A stretch of DNA of 64,000 nt, taken from the NCBI RefSeq assembly GCF_000025185.1, contig NC_013720.1:1736001-1800000 (forward strand). Reading direction: 5' to 3'. Made by a program: the position numbers and the translations under genes. Positions 35,714 through 45,022 of this stretch are shown piece after piece. Positions within the stretch are counted from its first letter, which is position 1; each line of letters starts with the position of its first letter. The DNA is from Pirellula staleyi DSM 6068. GTDB taxonomy: Bacteria > Planctomycetota > Planctomycetia > Pirellulales > Pirellulaceae. The notes under the pieces were generated by a model, which made no database searches, was not told the origin of the DNA, and saw only the letters and a list, made by a program, of their open reading frames with translations.

Positions 35714-38110
35714 CTACTTGTCGTCGTTTCCGAGGAAGTCGAACATCCCACCCGATGAACCGGCGTTCTTCGATTTGCTGTCGTCGTCGAGGTTCTCGAA
35801 CGAGATCTCACCGTCGTCAGCGGGCTCGAGGTTCATGTCCTCCAGGGTCAGCTCTTCGGCAGGTTCTTCGGTGATTTCGAGCTCGACTTCAGGCTCCTCG
35901 AAAGCTTCGAGCATCAAGGGCTCGTCATCCACGGGAGTTTCGGTAGCGGGAGGTTCAGGGGCTGGTGCTTCGGCCTCTTCGACCGTCTCGAGCATGCCGA
36001 ATTGCATGTCGTCAGCTGCGAGTGGAACCTCTTCCTCCACCGCTTCCATGAGTGGCTCGTCGCCCAACTGCATCTCGGTGAGCTCGAGGGTCTCTTCAGC
36101 AGGCGCGAGTTCTTCGCTCGAGAGTTCAGCACCAAGTTCGGCCGGGGTCAGCTCGACTTCATCGGATTTGGTAAAGTCGCCGAAGCTGAAAGGCTGCGTA
36201 GCACGCGAGGCTTCATCGCTCGAGCTGTCGAGGTTCCAAGGGGATGCTTCGGCGGGGGCCTCTTCGATCGACATCTCGGTGGCACCAAATTCCTCGGCCA
36301 TCAATTCTTGGGGAGGGAGTTCAGCAACCGGTTCTTCGGTGGTGAAGTCGTCGAGCTTAAACTCGGCCTCTTGTACTTCTTCGAGTGGCGTCTCGGGCAC
36401 CGCTTCCACCGAATCGAGAGCGGGGAACTCTTCGCTCGAGGGTGTCAGGCTAAAAGGCTCGTTCGATTCAGCCGGGGTGTTGAACCAGTTCTGTTCGTCG
36501 ACCGAGGGCTGATCGGCTGCGGGGATTCCGAAGTTGCCGATACCCCCGGCTTGCTCGACCGGAACATCGTCGTCAGGGAGGAGTGCAAAGCCTTCGCCGT
36601 CGTCGGCGGGAGGGGTCATCACCGGCTCGCCGGTGAAGCTTGCTGCGCCCCAAGCGGCGCCGGTGGTAGCGATCGCGGCACCAGCAGCGAGTGGAGCAAT
36701 TGGGAAATCACTCTCGTCTTGCGGTGGCTGAACGACGAGCAATTCTGGCGGCTGCAGGCTTGGATTCACCAGCGATTTGTCGTTCCAAGGTGGATCGATC
36801 CCTTCGAGGTCGGCTGCTGGGTCTTCACCAAAGCGGAAAATGTCTTCGACATTCCCTCGCAGCAGCTGCGTGCCGAGAGCAACGGCCCGCTCTTCGCTCC
36901 AGCCGCGATCGATCACATACCGTTCGGCCAAAACCTTGGCGAGACAACGCTTGTACATCGCGAACTTCGGCAAACCGAATTCAAGCTTGTACATATCGCT
37001 GTAATAGCCAATTTGTTTGGTGCGTGGAACGGCTTCCAAGCGTGCCGACAGATCGTGCTCGATGTAGGTCGGTGTGTTGCTATACCACCAATGGCCGCTG
37101 GTGATCACGTTCGGGAAGATCCAGGCGTAGCTGACGAGTTCTTGATTCGTCACGCTCGCCAGCACCGAGACGGGGAACTTCACTTGCGGGAAGCTGTTGA
37201 AGAGTTCTTTGTACTGGATCAGCGAAACGCGGCTGTCGTACAAATCGCGTCCCTGGTGTACGCCGGCGGGATAGACCGCGCGGTTGACGCCAATCATCAG
37301 ATCGAATGGCAGTTTGTACTGCGCGCACATGTCGGCGAGGGTCCAGAAGACGAAACTCGACGCCGCTTTGCGATGCGCTTCAGCGGCAGCAGTGCCATCT
37401 TTCAGAATCGCGTCGATCGCGGTCCGTGCGCGACCTTCCGAGACAGGGGCTGGGCTGAAATCGGGTGGCAGCGAGATGGCGCACGCGCGAGCGTTTTTCG
37501 ATTTGAAGTTGTAGAACAGCGTGGCGATCGCTTGCCGCAGCGTGCTGACATTGGTCACGCTGCACTGGGTCGCTTTCTCGAGTCGCTCGCGCACAGCGGG
37601 CTTGGCGAGATGGAACACCAGGTCGTCGGTCCGCAGGCAAGGGATGTACTTCGTAGTGTCGAAGCCTTCGAGCGCGTCGTCGAAATCGTTGGTCAGGAAG
37701 ACCGCTTCGAGCTTGCTCTTCTCGAGCACCGTGTCGATGTAACCTGGTGCTCCCATTTGCGACTCGGCCGAGTCGTAGAGCGTTTCCCAGTTACTGGCGT
37801 CGACGAAGTCGGCTTCGTGACCAAACAGCTTTTGCGACAGCTCGATGAACCAGCTCCACTGAATCGTGTTCTCGATCGGTCCGAGATTCTCGATCAGCAG
37901 CTGCACTTTTTCTTTCGCGGTGATCAAAGGATCTTCGATCCGCTCGCGCGCAAGTCCTGCGGAGTGGGCCAGTTCTGTGTAGTAGTGATAGCCGAGGATG
38001 TCGGCCAAAGTGTGCGAGGCGGGATTGGTCGCCTCGATGTGGGTGTGCGGATCAATCAGCACCAGGGAGTCGAGTTGGTCGAACAGCCTTTTGCGGAGTT
38101 CTTGCGACAT
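35714..38110 (-). CDS. Uronate isomerase (UxaC-like amidohydrolase) with a long acidic C-terminal tail
   Basis: A 798-residue protein. Residues 1 to about 445 form a TIM-barrel of the uronate isomerase branch of the amidohydrolase superfamily: LVLIDPHTHIEATNP gives the first metal-binding HxH, and NWETLYDSAE, AVFLTNDFDDAL and FPNVITSGHWWYSN follow in family order. Uronate isomerases convert glucuronate or galacturonate to the ketose. From about 446 to 798 the chain is unrelated: a short hydrophobic Ala/Gly segment (APLAAGAAIATTGAAWGAA) and then about 300 residues dominated by Glu, Asp, Pro and Ala, ending in GGMFDFLGNDDK. Such a tail is not part of UxaC. The ATG at 38110 is chosen at the start of homology. 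It is monocistronic and has its own terminator. Confidence 0.8.
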   Translation of the reverse strand: MSQELRKRLFDQLDSLVLIDPHTHIEATNPASHTLADILGYHYYTELAHSAGLARERIEDPLITAKEKVQLLIENLGPIENTIQWSWFIELSQKLFGHEADFVDASNWETLYDSAESQMGAPGYIDTVLEKSKLEAVFLTNDFDDALEGFDTTKYIPCLRTDDLVFHLAKPAVRERLEKATQCSVTNVSTLRQAIATLFYNFKSKNARACAISLPPDFSPAPVSEGRARTAIDAILKDGTAAAEAHRKAASSFVFWTLADMCAQYKLPFDLMIGVNRAVYPAGVHQGRDLYDSRVSLIQYKELFNSFPQVKFPVSVLASVTNQELVSYAWIFPNVITSGHWWYSNTPTYIEHDLSARLEAVPRTKQIGYYSDMYKLEFGLPKFAMYKRCLAKVLAERYVIDRGWSEERAVALGTQLLRGNVEDIFRFGEDPAADLEGIDPPWNDKSLVNPSLQPPELLVVQPPQDESDFPIAPLAAGAAIATTGAAWGAASFTGEPVMTPPADDGEGFALLPDDDVPVEQAGGIGNFGIPAADQPSVDEQNWFNTPAESNEPFSLTPSSEEFPALDSVEAVPETPLEEVQEAEFKLDDFTTEEPVAELPPQELMAEEFGATEMSIEEAPAEASPWNLDSSSDEASRATQPFSFGDFTKSDEVELTPAELGAELSSEELAPAEETLELTEMQLGDEPLMEAVEEEVPLAADDMQFGMLETVEEAEAPAPEPPATETPVDDEPLMLEAFEEPEVELEITEEPAEELTLEDMNLEPADDGEISFENLDDDSKSKNAGSSGGMFDFLGNDDK

Positions 38111-38501
<391 letters not shown>

Positions 38502-38987
38502 CTAGGGAGCTGGATAGCTTATTTCGTCTTGGGTGTACTCTGCGATTACCGTTTCCGACTCATCATAATTTAATGCACGTCGATTTCTGTGAACGAGAAC
38601 CACTGAGATGGTGCCATCTTCGTTGAAGCAGATATGGATTTCCCCTTCTCCGCTGGTGAGGTCTAGTTTGCCAACAACGGCATCTCGAAGTTTGAGTATC
38701 CGTTTCCTTGACACCCCTTCGCCATCGGTCCATTTCAAGAGTGCTTCTTTCGGGAGTTCCTCGGGGATTCGTGAGTGACCAGAGCTACCGCCCACACCCT
38801 TCAACGAGCCGGATGCGACCGCCACGAAATCGCTGCCGTCGATATGTGTCAACTCAACATGCTCCATATCCTTCGACATTCGGTTGATGTGTTTAACCCT
38901 GTAATTCAGCCGTGGAGGACCGCAGCCGAAGACTGCGCACATTGCCATGCAGCCTAGAACCAGCAAGGCAGTTTGTGCGTGTTTCAT
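38502..38987 (-). CDS. Putative lipoprotein of unknown function
   Basis: A 161-residue protein with a lipoprotein-type signal peptide (ALLVLGCMAMCAVFGC, Cys near residue 22 followed by GPPRLNYRV). The mature part is a small alpha/beta protein with HVELTHIDGSDFVAVASGSL, a Gly/Ser stretch, a basic region RKRILKLRDAVVGKLDL and a terminal strand pair ending in ISYPAP. No family is recognised. The ATG at 38987 is used; a TTG two codons earlier is possible. No good ribosome site is visible. It is isolated between two repeat-bearing gaps. Confidence 0.7.
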   Translation of the reverse strand: MKHAQTALLVLGCMAMCAVFGCGPPRLNYRVKHINRMSKDMEHVELTHIDGSDFVAVASGSLKGVGGSSGHSRIPEELPKEALLKWTDGEGVSRKRILKLRDAVVGKLDLTSGEGEIHICFNEDGTISVVLVHRNRRALNYDESETVIAEYTQDEISYPAP

Positions 38988-39268
38988 GGCCAAATCATTT
39001 CAAGGAGGAGCCGTAGGGCGGGTGCCTGCAAGCAGCCCGACGATGCCCCGGGTAGCTATCCTGCAATAGCGCCATTGCTTGGAGTATTTCGAGCACTTCT
39101 TGCTCGACGATTGTCTACTTTTCAAAAATGGCAAAAGCCTACTCCCGTGAGGTTCCCTGCGGGTACCTCACCTACTGACTAAAACAGCGCACGAGATGAC
39201 TAGGCCCTCTAAGAAGATTCGCCCGGAACTGATGTTCTTCACCTACCAGTAGGGAGGTGGTCGTTTTT
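38988..39268. other. Intergenic spacer with one repeat-type hairpin
   Basis: Contains GTGAGGT...ACCTCACCTAC at 39147-39176, described separately. Nothing else recognised. Confidence 0.4.
39147..39171. repeat. Hairpin of the ACCTCACCTAC type
   Basis: GTGAGGT and ACCTCAC form a 7-bp stem with an 11-base loop, followed by CTAC. The same trailing CTAC and similar stem words occur in the hairpins at 14407, 31967 and 32022. It lies about 95 bases beyond the stop of the membrane-protein gene at 39269, so it could end that transcript. Confidence 0.5.
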
Positions 39269-40306
39269 TTAGGGTGAGCTGTGTTGCAGCTTGGGGCTGG
39301 GAGGGGGATCGGCCAGGGAGGCGACGATGGGGATCGCGGATTCAGCGTCGCTCGGAGCAAACTGCGGGAGTGATGCCGCCGGAGCGCGGCGGCGACGGAT
39401 GGCACTGTCGTAGAGCCGGACGAGCCACGAACTGCCACCGACGATCAGCGAACTGCAGAGTACGATTCGCCCCTCGCGTGGGAAGGTGCGCCAGACGCCA
39501 GCATAGAAGCTGACCAGATCGCTCGACCGGCAGTAGCGGTCGACGAGCAGCGCCGGAATCACCCCCACGACGATGATCAGCAGCAGCTGTGCGACGAGCG
39601 CAGTGCGGGTCCGCACAGGAACGATCGCTACGAGCATCGCGAGGCTGGTGGGAATGGCGGCCAGTTGCATCGCTCGGCTGTACGGGGTGGCCCGCTGGAT
39701 CGACATCATCCACCAGCGACTTCCGAGGACTTCGAACCAGCCCTCGTGGGGCTCGGCGGCAATGGCGGTGAGCACCAGCGCCACGGCAAGATTCCACAGC
39801 AGAATGTCTTGGAAGCGAAACTGAAAAAAGTGATGCGTGGTGGCGGCAATGGGTTCGGCGAGGGGCGCTTGCGTCCTCCGCTCGCGCCACCAGAAGACCA
39901 GCTTGGCGATCACCAGCGGGACCAGCATCACGCCGACAATCACCGGCGCTTTGAGGAGCAGATCGCCCGGCCCTGTGGGGCGAAAGTAGTAGCCGAAATC
40001 GCTGACGAGCCAGGCCTCGCCCATCGACGGTTTGTAGTAGCCGGGGAAGTGAAACGCCGAGAAGATCGTAAAGATCCAGCTGAGCGAAATTACTGTCCCC
40101 AGGAGTCGCCAGAGGAGCGGCTCGCGTCCCAGAACGACCCAGGCAACCAGCAGCGCGAGCTGTGCGCGGGGAAGGGAGGTGGCCAGGAAATCGGTGAAGC
40201 TGGGAGCGATTTCCAAACAGCGGTAGAGCGCGACCGCCAGATCGGCGAGTCCGTGCACCAGGAACAGCCACGCCAGGACAAACAGTCGTCGGTTGCGTCG
40301 ATCCAT
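39269..40306 (-). CDS. Polytopic membrane protein with a QFRFxDILLWN helix
   Basis: A 345-residue membrane protein with about nine hydrophobic segments. After the fourth it has HHFFQFRFQDILLWNLAVALVLTAIA, resembling the QFSI...LLxLT block of the two proteins encoded at 7918-9815. The C-terminus is a polar, Pro-rich tail of about 45 residues. The ATG at 40306 is used because the hydrophobic region starts soon after; a TTG at 40333 is an alternative, and neither has a clear ribosome site. Function is unknown; a distant relationship to the 7.9-9.8 kb pair is an inference. Confidence 0.7.
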   Translation of the reverse strand: MDRRNRRLFVLAWLFLVHGLADLAVALYRCLEIAPSFTDFLATSLPRAQLALLVAWVVLGREPLLWRLLGTVISLSWIFTIFSAFHFPGYYKPSMGEAWLVSDFGYYFRPTGPGDLLLKAPVIVGVMLVPLVIAKLVFWWRERRTQAPLAEPIAATTHHFFQFRFQDILLWNLAVALVLTAIAAEPHEGWFEVLGSRWWMMSIQRATPYSRAMQLAAIPTSLAMLVAIVPVRTRTALVAQLLLIIVVGVIPALLVDRYCRSSDLVSFYAGVWRTFPREGRIVLCSSLIVGGSSWLVRLYDSAIRRRRAPAASLPQFAPSDAESAIPIVASLADPPPSPKLQHSSP

Positions 40307-40864
40307 ACGAGGAAGCCCGCGCGAGGGAGGCAAGTCATCTGCCCAAGGAATGACCTACCGCAAGGTGCGCTAGTATGACCACTGGTCGCTGGCCGAGGAA
40401 ACTACCCGCGCTCTGATTTCTAACGCCTTGTAACTAGGTGGCCTGGTTTCTCGGGGCTCCAAGTATTGAAAGGCCTGGGGAGAGGTGACGGTTCGTAAAG
40501 GATGCTCGTTTTCGCACACGACGTGCATGGATTAAGTGCTAATAGCCGTTTTTTAGTGCCAAGCGGTGCATGTTGCAAATTCGAGTACGGAAACGCGCAC
40601 CTGTGGGCAATCTGGAAAAAATTTGCGGTCGAGCTCCTTTCAGGAATGCCGATGGGCTGTTGTTAGAACGTCGTCTAGCAGGGAATGGATTCGATCGTTT
40701 TGAACGCTTTGCCAAGGCCTCCCCTGCAGCGACCCCAATCACCACCGAAGCACCACCACGATTCACGAGGAACCTGCCCATCCTCGAGGACCTTGCGGTG
40801 CGTCCGACGATTTCGTTGGCGCAGCGTTTTGATCCTTGAAGTTTGAAGGGGAGATCATCCTACG
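40307..40864. other. Intergenic region upstream of the hybrid kinase
   Basis: About 560 bases. Open frames at 40570-40839 (plus) and 40539-40781 (minus) lack ribosome sites and have shuffled-looking composition. The region 40540-40620 is relatively AT-rich and may hold the kinase promoter. No repeat or hairpin stands out. Confidence 0.4.
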
Positions 40865-43348
40865 ATGGGATCGCCAGATCGCTTCGCCAACGCGGAGTTT
40901 CATACCGAGCCGAGTGTAGTCACTCGCGCTTTGGAAGCTTCGTTGTCGACGGTCGATAGCCTGCTCGATGCGCTGTCGATGCACATTGCAGTGATCGATT
41001 CCCAAGGAGTTGTGCTCGGCGTGAATCAAGCCTGGCGCAAGTTTGGCCGCGAGAATGGGATTCGGGCGACGTTCAATCCGGTGGGGAGCAACTATTTTGA
41101 GATCTGCCAGTGCGCGGCCAGCAGCGGCGCGTACGAGGCGGCTGATGTCGCCGCGCAAGTGCGCGAAGTCGCCAAAGCGCATCGGGCCGAATTCACCCAC
41201 GAATATCCGTGCAACTCACCGACCGAGCAGCGCTGGTTTCGTTTGCGCGCTGCGCCTTATATCTGGAACAATCGACGCGTGGTGGTGATTGCGCACGACA
41301 ACATCACCCCGCAAAAAATGGCCGAGATGCAGGCCCGGAAAAACGAACTCGCGCTGCGGGCTGTTCTCGAGTCGGCTGTCGATTCCATCATCTCGATCGA
41401 CGAGCATGGGATCATCACCAGCTACAATCCGGCCGCCGAGCGGATGTTTGGTTATGGCCCTAAAGAGCTGCTAGGGTGCAACGTCTCAAGCCTCATGCCG
41501 AGTCCCGATCGAGAACGTCACGACGGTTATCTGCGGCGTTATTTGGCGACCGGTATTCCGCGCATTATTGGCTTTGGTCGCGAAGCCACTGGCCAGCGTA
41601 AAGATGGCAGCACCTTCCCGATAGACCTCTCGGTCGGCGAAGTGCTGTACGAAGGGCGACGTGCTTTCACCGGCATTGTCCGCGATATCTCCGAGCGCAA
41701 AGCGACCGAGCATGCGCTTGCTACCTCGCTCAAGCAGCGCGAGGCGCTCCTCTCGGCAGCGAGTGAAGTTTCGATCATCGCCACCGATATGCATGGTGTC
41801 ATCACAACCTTCAATCGTGGGGCCGAGCAGATGCTTGGCTACTCGGCCGATGAAATGGTCGGCGTGGCCTCACCTGCCGTGGTGCATTTGCATAGCGAAG
41901 TCCTGGCCCGATCGCGCGAACTAACGAAAGAATTAGGCTATCCGGTAGAAGGATTTCGGACGTTCGTCGAACTCGCCGAGCGCGATGGCTTCGAGCATCG
42001 CGAGTGGACCTACATACGTCGCGATGGAAGTCAGCTGCTGGTGAATCTAGTGGTCACCTGCGTGCGTGATATCGATGGTCAGGTGATTGGTTACCTGGGT
42101 GTCGCCGTCGATGTGACCGAGTGGAAGCAGAGCGAGCGCGAGCTAAAGCTGGCAAAGATTGCTGCCGAAGCAGCCAATCATGCGAAGAGCGAGTTCCTGG
42201 CCAACATGAGCCACGAACTACGGACCCCGATGACAGCGATCCTGGGCTTCGTCGATATCGTCGCTGAGAATGTCTCGAGCAATCCGCAGTTGATCGATGC
42301 CGCCGCGACGATCAAGCGCAATGGCGAGCATCTGATGGGACTGCTCAACGATATTCTCGATCTCTCGAAGATCGAAGCGGGGCGTCTCGAAGTGCAAAAG
42401 CACTCGTGTAATGTCCGCGCTTTGACCGCCGATGTGATTCAGCTGATGCGTGTCCGGAGCGATGCCAAGGGGCTCGAGCTGTCGATCGAATTTCAGGGAG
42501 CCATTCCCGAGACGATCGAAACCGATTCGACCCGCTTGCGTCAAATCCTGATCAACCTGATTGGCAACGCCATCAAGTTCACCGAGAACGGTCGGGTGCA
42601 GATCCTGGTGCGACTCGAGCGTCGTGGGACACCGATGCTCGAGTTCGAGATTCGCGACACCGGAATCGGCATCACCCCCGAGCAGATGACCAAGCTCTTC
42701 CGCCCCTTTACGCAGGTCGATACGAGCCTGACACGCAAATTTGGTGGCACCGGCCTCGGCTTAACGATCAGCAAGCGGCTCGCCGAAATCTTGGGGGGAA
42801 CGATCACCGTTTCGAGCAAGGCGGGAGAAGGGAGCAGCTTTTTGCTCCGCATTGCCGCCGGGCCGCTCGCGACGCTGAAGCTCACCAGTGTCGACGGGGC
42901 TGCGATCAGCGTGCCTGCTCCACAAGCTGCTAAGCCGTCGGTTCTCGCTTCGCTACCCAAGATCAGCTGCTCGATCTTGCTTGCCGAAGATGGCCCCGAC
43001 AATCAGCGGCTGATCTCGTTCCTGCTCACCAAGGCAGGTGCCAGCGTGGAACTGGTCGACAACGGTGAGAAGGCACTGCAGCGTGCACTGGAAGGAGCGT
43101 TCGACATCGTGCTGATGGATATGCAGATGCCGGTGATGGATGGCTATGAAGCAACGAGACAGCTGCGCTCCGCAGGCTATGCTCAGCCGATCGTGGCGCT
43201 CACCGCCCATGCCATGGCCGGAGATCGTCAGAAATGTATCGAAGCGGGCTGCACCGAATATGCCACGAAGCCGATCGATCGTGCTCAGCTGATCGGCTTG
43301 ATTGCTCGCTTAACCGCGGCGCAATCAGCCAGCGACTACTTGCTTTAA
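40865..43348 (+). CDS. Hybrid histidine kinase with a FixL-like haem-PAS domain
   Basis: An 827-residue cytosolic sensor without transmembrane helices. It has three PAS domains (about 35-150, 160-285, 290-410), the HisKA/HATPase core, and a C-terminal receiver. The H-box is SHELRTP with phospho-accepting H450; the N-box is NLIGNAIKFTENG, with DTGIGI and GGTGLGL following. The receiver has phospho-acceptor D752 in LMDMQMPVMDG and the conserved Lys in YATKP. In the second PAS, H219-D-G-Y-L-R-R225 and IIGFGR239 align with the haem ligand His200 and Arg206/Arg220 of Bradyrhizobium FixL, so it probably binds haem and senses oxygen. No response regulator lies next to it. Confidence 0.92.
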   Translation: MGSPDRFANAEFHTEPSVVTRALEASLSTVDSLLDALSMHIAVIDSQGVVLGVNQAWRKFGRENGIRATFNPVGSNYFEICQCAASSGAYEAADVAAQVREVAKAHRAEFTHEYPCNSPTEQRWFRLRAAPYIWNNRRVVVIAHDNITPQKMAEMQARKNELALRAVLESAVDSIISIDEHGIITSYNPAAERMFGYGPKELLGCNVSSLMPSPDRERHDGYLRRYLATGIPRIIGFGREATGQRKDGSTFPIDLSVGEVLYEGRRAFTGIVRDISERKATEHALATSLKQREALLSAASEVSIIATDMHGVITTFNRGAEQMLGYSADEMVGVASPAVVHLHSEVLARSRELTKELGYPVEGFRTFVELAERDGFEHREWTYIRRDGSQLLVNLVVTCVRDIDGQVIGYLGVAVDVTEWKQSERELKLAKIAAEAANHAKSEFLANMSHELRTPMTAILGFVDIVAENVSSNPQLIDAAATIKRNGEHLMGLLNDILDLSKIEAGRLEVQKHSCNVRALTADVIQLMRVRSDAKGLELSIEFQGAIPETIETDSTRLRQILINLIGNAIKFTENGRVQILVRLERRGTPMLEFEIRDTGIGITPEQMTKLFRPFTQVDTSLTRKFGGTGLGLTISKRLAEILGGTITVSSKAGEGSSFLLRIAAGPLATLKLTSVDGAAISVPAPQAAKPSVLASLPKISCSILLAEDGPDNQRLISFLLTKAGASVELVDNGEKALQRALEGAFDIVLMDMQMPVMDGYEATRQLRSAGYAQPIVALTAHAMAGDRQKCIEAGCTEYATKPIDRAQLIGLIARLTAAQSASDYLL

Positions 43349-43386
43349 AGGGTCGGTCTTTTACCGCTAGTTATCTGACCGGTTCA

Positions 43387-44076
43387 CTACCAGGTGAAGA
43401 CGTGCCAAGCCCAAAGTCCCACTAGGCCGATGGCACTCGCCACGATCGCTTTGTATTCGCGATTGCGAGCCCACTGTGCGAGCGACCAACTGCCGCCCCG
43501 AACAGGATTCCAAGGTCGTGGAATGAAGCGTGGCGTGGCGGCGGCGTAGCTGTTCCAGTCGTGAGGATAGAGGTGCGACAGCAAGCGCTCTTCTTGCTTC
43601 ACTTGCACCCAGTAGATCCAGGCCATCGGCCCTGCGACGATCCAAATGGTATGCATGTCGTGTACGAGCGAGCAGAAGCCAAGCATCATCAGGAACGAAC
43701 CGACGTAGAGCGGGTTCCGCGTGATGCTGTAAGGGCCAATTTGTGTCAGGACGGCGTTCTTGTGCAAGGTTCCGGCCGACCAGCTTCGCAGAGCGAGTCC
43801 CAGGATGACCCCGACCCAGCCGCAAATGGTGCCGATGTCGGTGAAGTTCAGCAGGTTGCGTGGTCGGACGTCGAGCAGCAGCACGTCGATGGCCAAAATC
43901 GTGCTGAACAGCAGCAGACTGATGGCAATGCGTCTGCGGGTGACGAACAGATCGAAGCTTTCCCCAAGGCTCGGGGGAGCTGTCGTTTCGCGGAGGATCT
44001 GCGAGTGGGCAGTATCGGGCAATTTCGAGGATGCGGGTGCGCTGCGTGCCATCACAAGAGACTGTTCAGTCGACAT
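43387..44076 (-). CDS. Isoprenylcysteine/phospholipid methyltransferase-like membrane protein
   Basis: A 229-residue membrane protein with about four or five hydrophobic helices. The C-terminal half has the ICMT/PEMT signature: LTQIGPYSITRNPLYVGSFLM (RNPxY motif), a further helix, then KQEERLLSHLYPHDWNSYAAATPRFIP (the conserved EExxL...Y motif). Such proteins methylate lipids or small hydrophobic substrates with S-adenosylmethionine, but bacterial members rarely have a known substrate. The N-terminal 55 residues are cytosolic and polar. It converges with the hybrid kinase with 38 bases between. Confidence 0.85.
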   Translation of the reverse strand: MSTEQSLVMARSAPASSKLPDTAHSQILRETTAPPSLGESFDLFVTRRRIAISLLLFSTILAIDVLLLDVRPRNLLNFTDIGTICGWVGVILGLALRSWSAGTLHKNAVLTQIGPYSITRNPLYVGSFLMMLGFCSLVHDMHTIWIVAGPMAWIYWVQVKQEERLLSHLYPHDWNSYAAATPRFIPRPWNPVRGGSWSLAQWARNREYKAIVASAIGLVGLWAWHVFTW

Positions 44077-44379
44077 TTCGAGAAGACTCCTGCCCGTTGC
44101 AATCGATGTTGCCTTGCCAACTGGAAGCCGCCCGCCACCAGGTCCGTTTATTCCAGCAGTTCAAACTGCACGGCTTATATCGGCCTCAGCGATTCGGCAC
44201 AACGGCGAAGTTTGCGAAATCTCTGCCTAAGTCGTTTTCAGGACGCTAGTTGAGACCACGACTCGACAGATCAGGCTGGCTTTACTGGTCGTGGGGGGTA
44301 GGCAAGGGAGCTAGCTGCTAGCTGCTGCCAGCCCAAACAGGGCCTTGCGAGGGGCAAAATGCTAGCAAGTTGAGGCTTG

Positions 44380-44691
44380 CTACGTCTGTTTGGGAAGTTC
44401 GAGTTTGCAGCAACCCAGGTCGATGGTGCGGGCCCCAGCGGCGCTTGAAAAGACATCGGGATGGAGGCGGTTGATGGCAAAACGCCCCTGTTTTTCGGTC
44501 TCGACAATCCCTGCTTGCCGCAAGATACCCAGGTGATGCGAAACGTTGGCGAGTTCCATCTCGAGCGCTTCGGCCAGTTCGCTCACGTTTTGATGTCCCG
44601 CGCGAAGTCGTTCGACGATGCGCAGCCGATCGGGATCGGCAAGCGCTTTCAAACGCACGGCACACTCTTGAGGTTTGAGCGAGTCTTCCAT
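44380..44691 (-). CDS. ArsR-family transcriptional regulator
   Basis: A 103-residue winged-helix repressor. The HTH is NVSELAEALEMELANVSHHLGILRQAG with the wing GIVETEKQGRFAINRL. Cys10 lies near the N-terminus and a Cys94-Cys95 pair in IDLGCCKLEL near the C-terminus; the canonical ELCVCDL metal site is absent. Such terminal cysteines could bind metal, but this is an inference. It is transcribed divergently from the COG0523 GTPase at 45023, with a candidate operator between. The ATG at 44691 is chosen by family length; GGAG lies 15 bases upstream, which is longer than usual. Confidence 0.88.
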   Translation of the reverse strand: MEDSLKPQECAVRLKALADPDRLRIVERLRAGHQNVSELAEALEMELANVSHHLGILRQAGIVETEKQGRFAINRLHPDVFSSAAGARTIDLGCCKLELPKQT

Positions 44692-45022
44692 ACAGCGATC
44701 ACTAAACTCCAGGAGCCGACGCACGCCCCCTCAGCCGCCAGTCGAGGCGAAGGAGTTTTGCACACGAAAAATTGCCGCTCGAAACGCCCCTTGGCGGATA
44801 GAAACCATCCTGAAAAGCAGGAGTCGATCGAGCCTTACTTCAGTCTAGCGAAGTTGCCGCACCGACTAAACTAGACGAGCGCAGCAGCGCGACAAATTCC
44901 GCTGATTGAATCACATTCGCACAATCGTTAGAATGTCGAGGCTTCGATGGTTTCTGGCCCTCTCCGGCCACAATCCGAAACTTGCGCTGACTGACTCACT
45001 CATTCTTGAAGGCGATCTACGC
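44692..45022. other. Divergent promoter region between the ArsR and COG0523 genes
   Basis: 331 bases with the candidate operator at 44913-44936. The GTPase frame extends upstream to 44906, but residues before the GTG at 45023 are not conserved-looking. Confidence 0.45.
44913..44936. promoter_or_regulatory. Candidate ArsR operator, inverted repeat ACATTC-N12-GAATGT
   Basis: Perfect 6-base inverted arms separated by 12 bases, in an AT-richer stretch, about 87 bases before the GTPase start. ArsR/SmtB operators are usually imperfect 12-2-12 palindromes, so the spacing is plausible but not diagnostic. Inference from position only. Confidence 0.35.

Noticed and set aside
35718-36512. 264-residue Ser-rich plus-strand ORF
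   Set aside because: It is the antisense frame of the acidic tail, where GAA/GAG codons read as Ser-rich complement codons. It has no ribosome site.
40570-40839. 89-residue plus-strand ORF before the hybrid kinase
   Set aside because: It has no Shine-Dalgarno sequence, random-looking composition and an equally open frame on the opposite strand.
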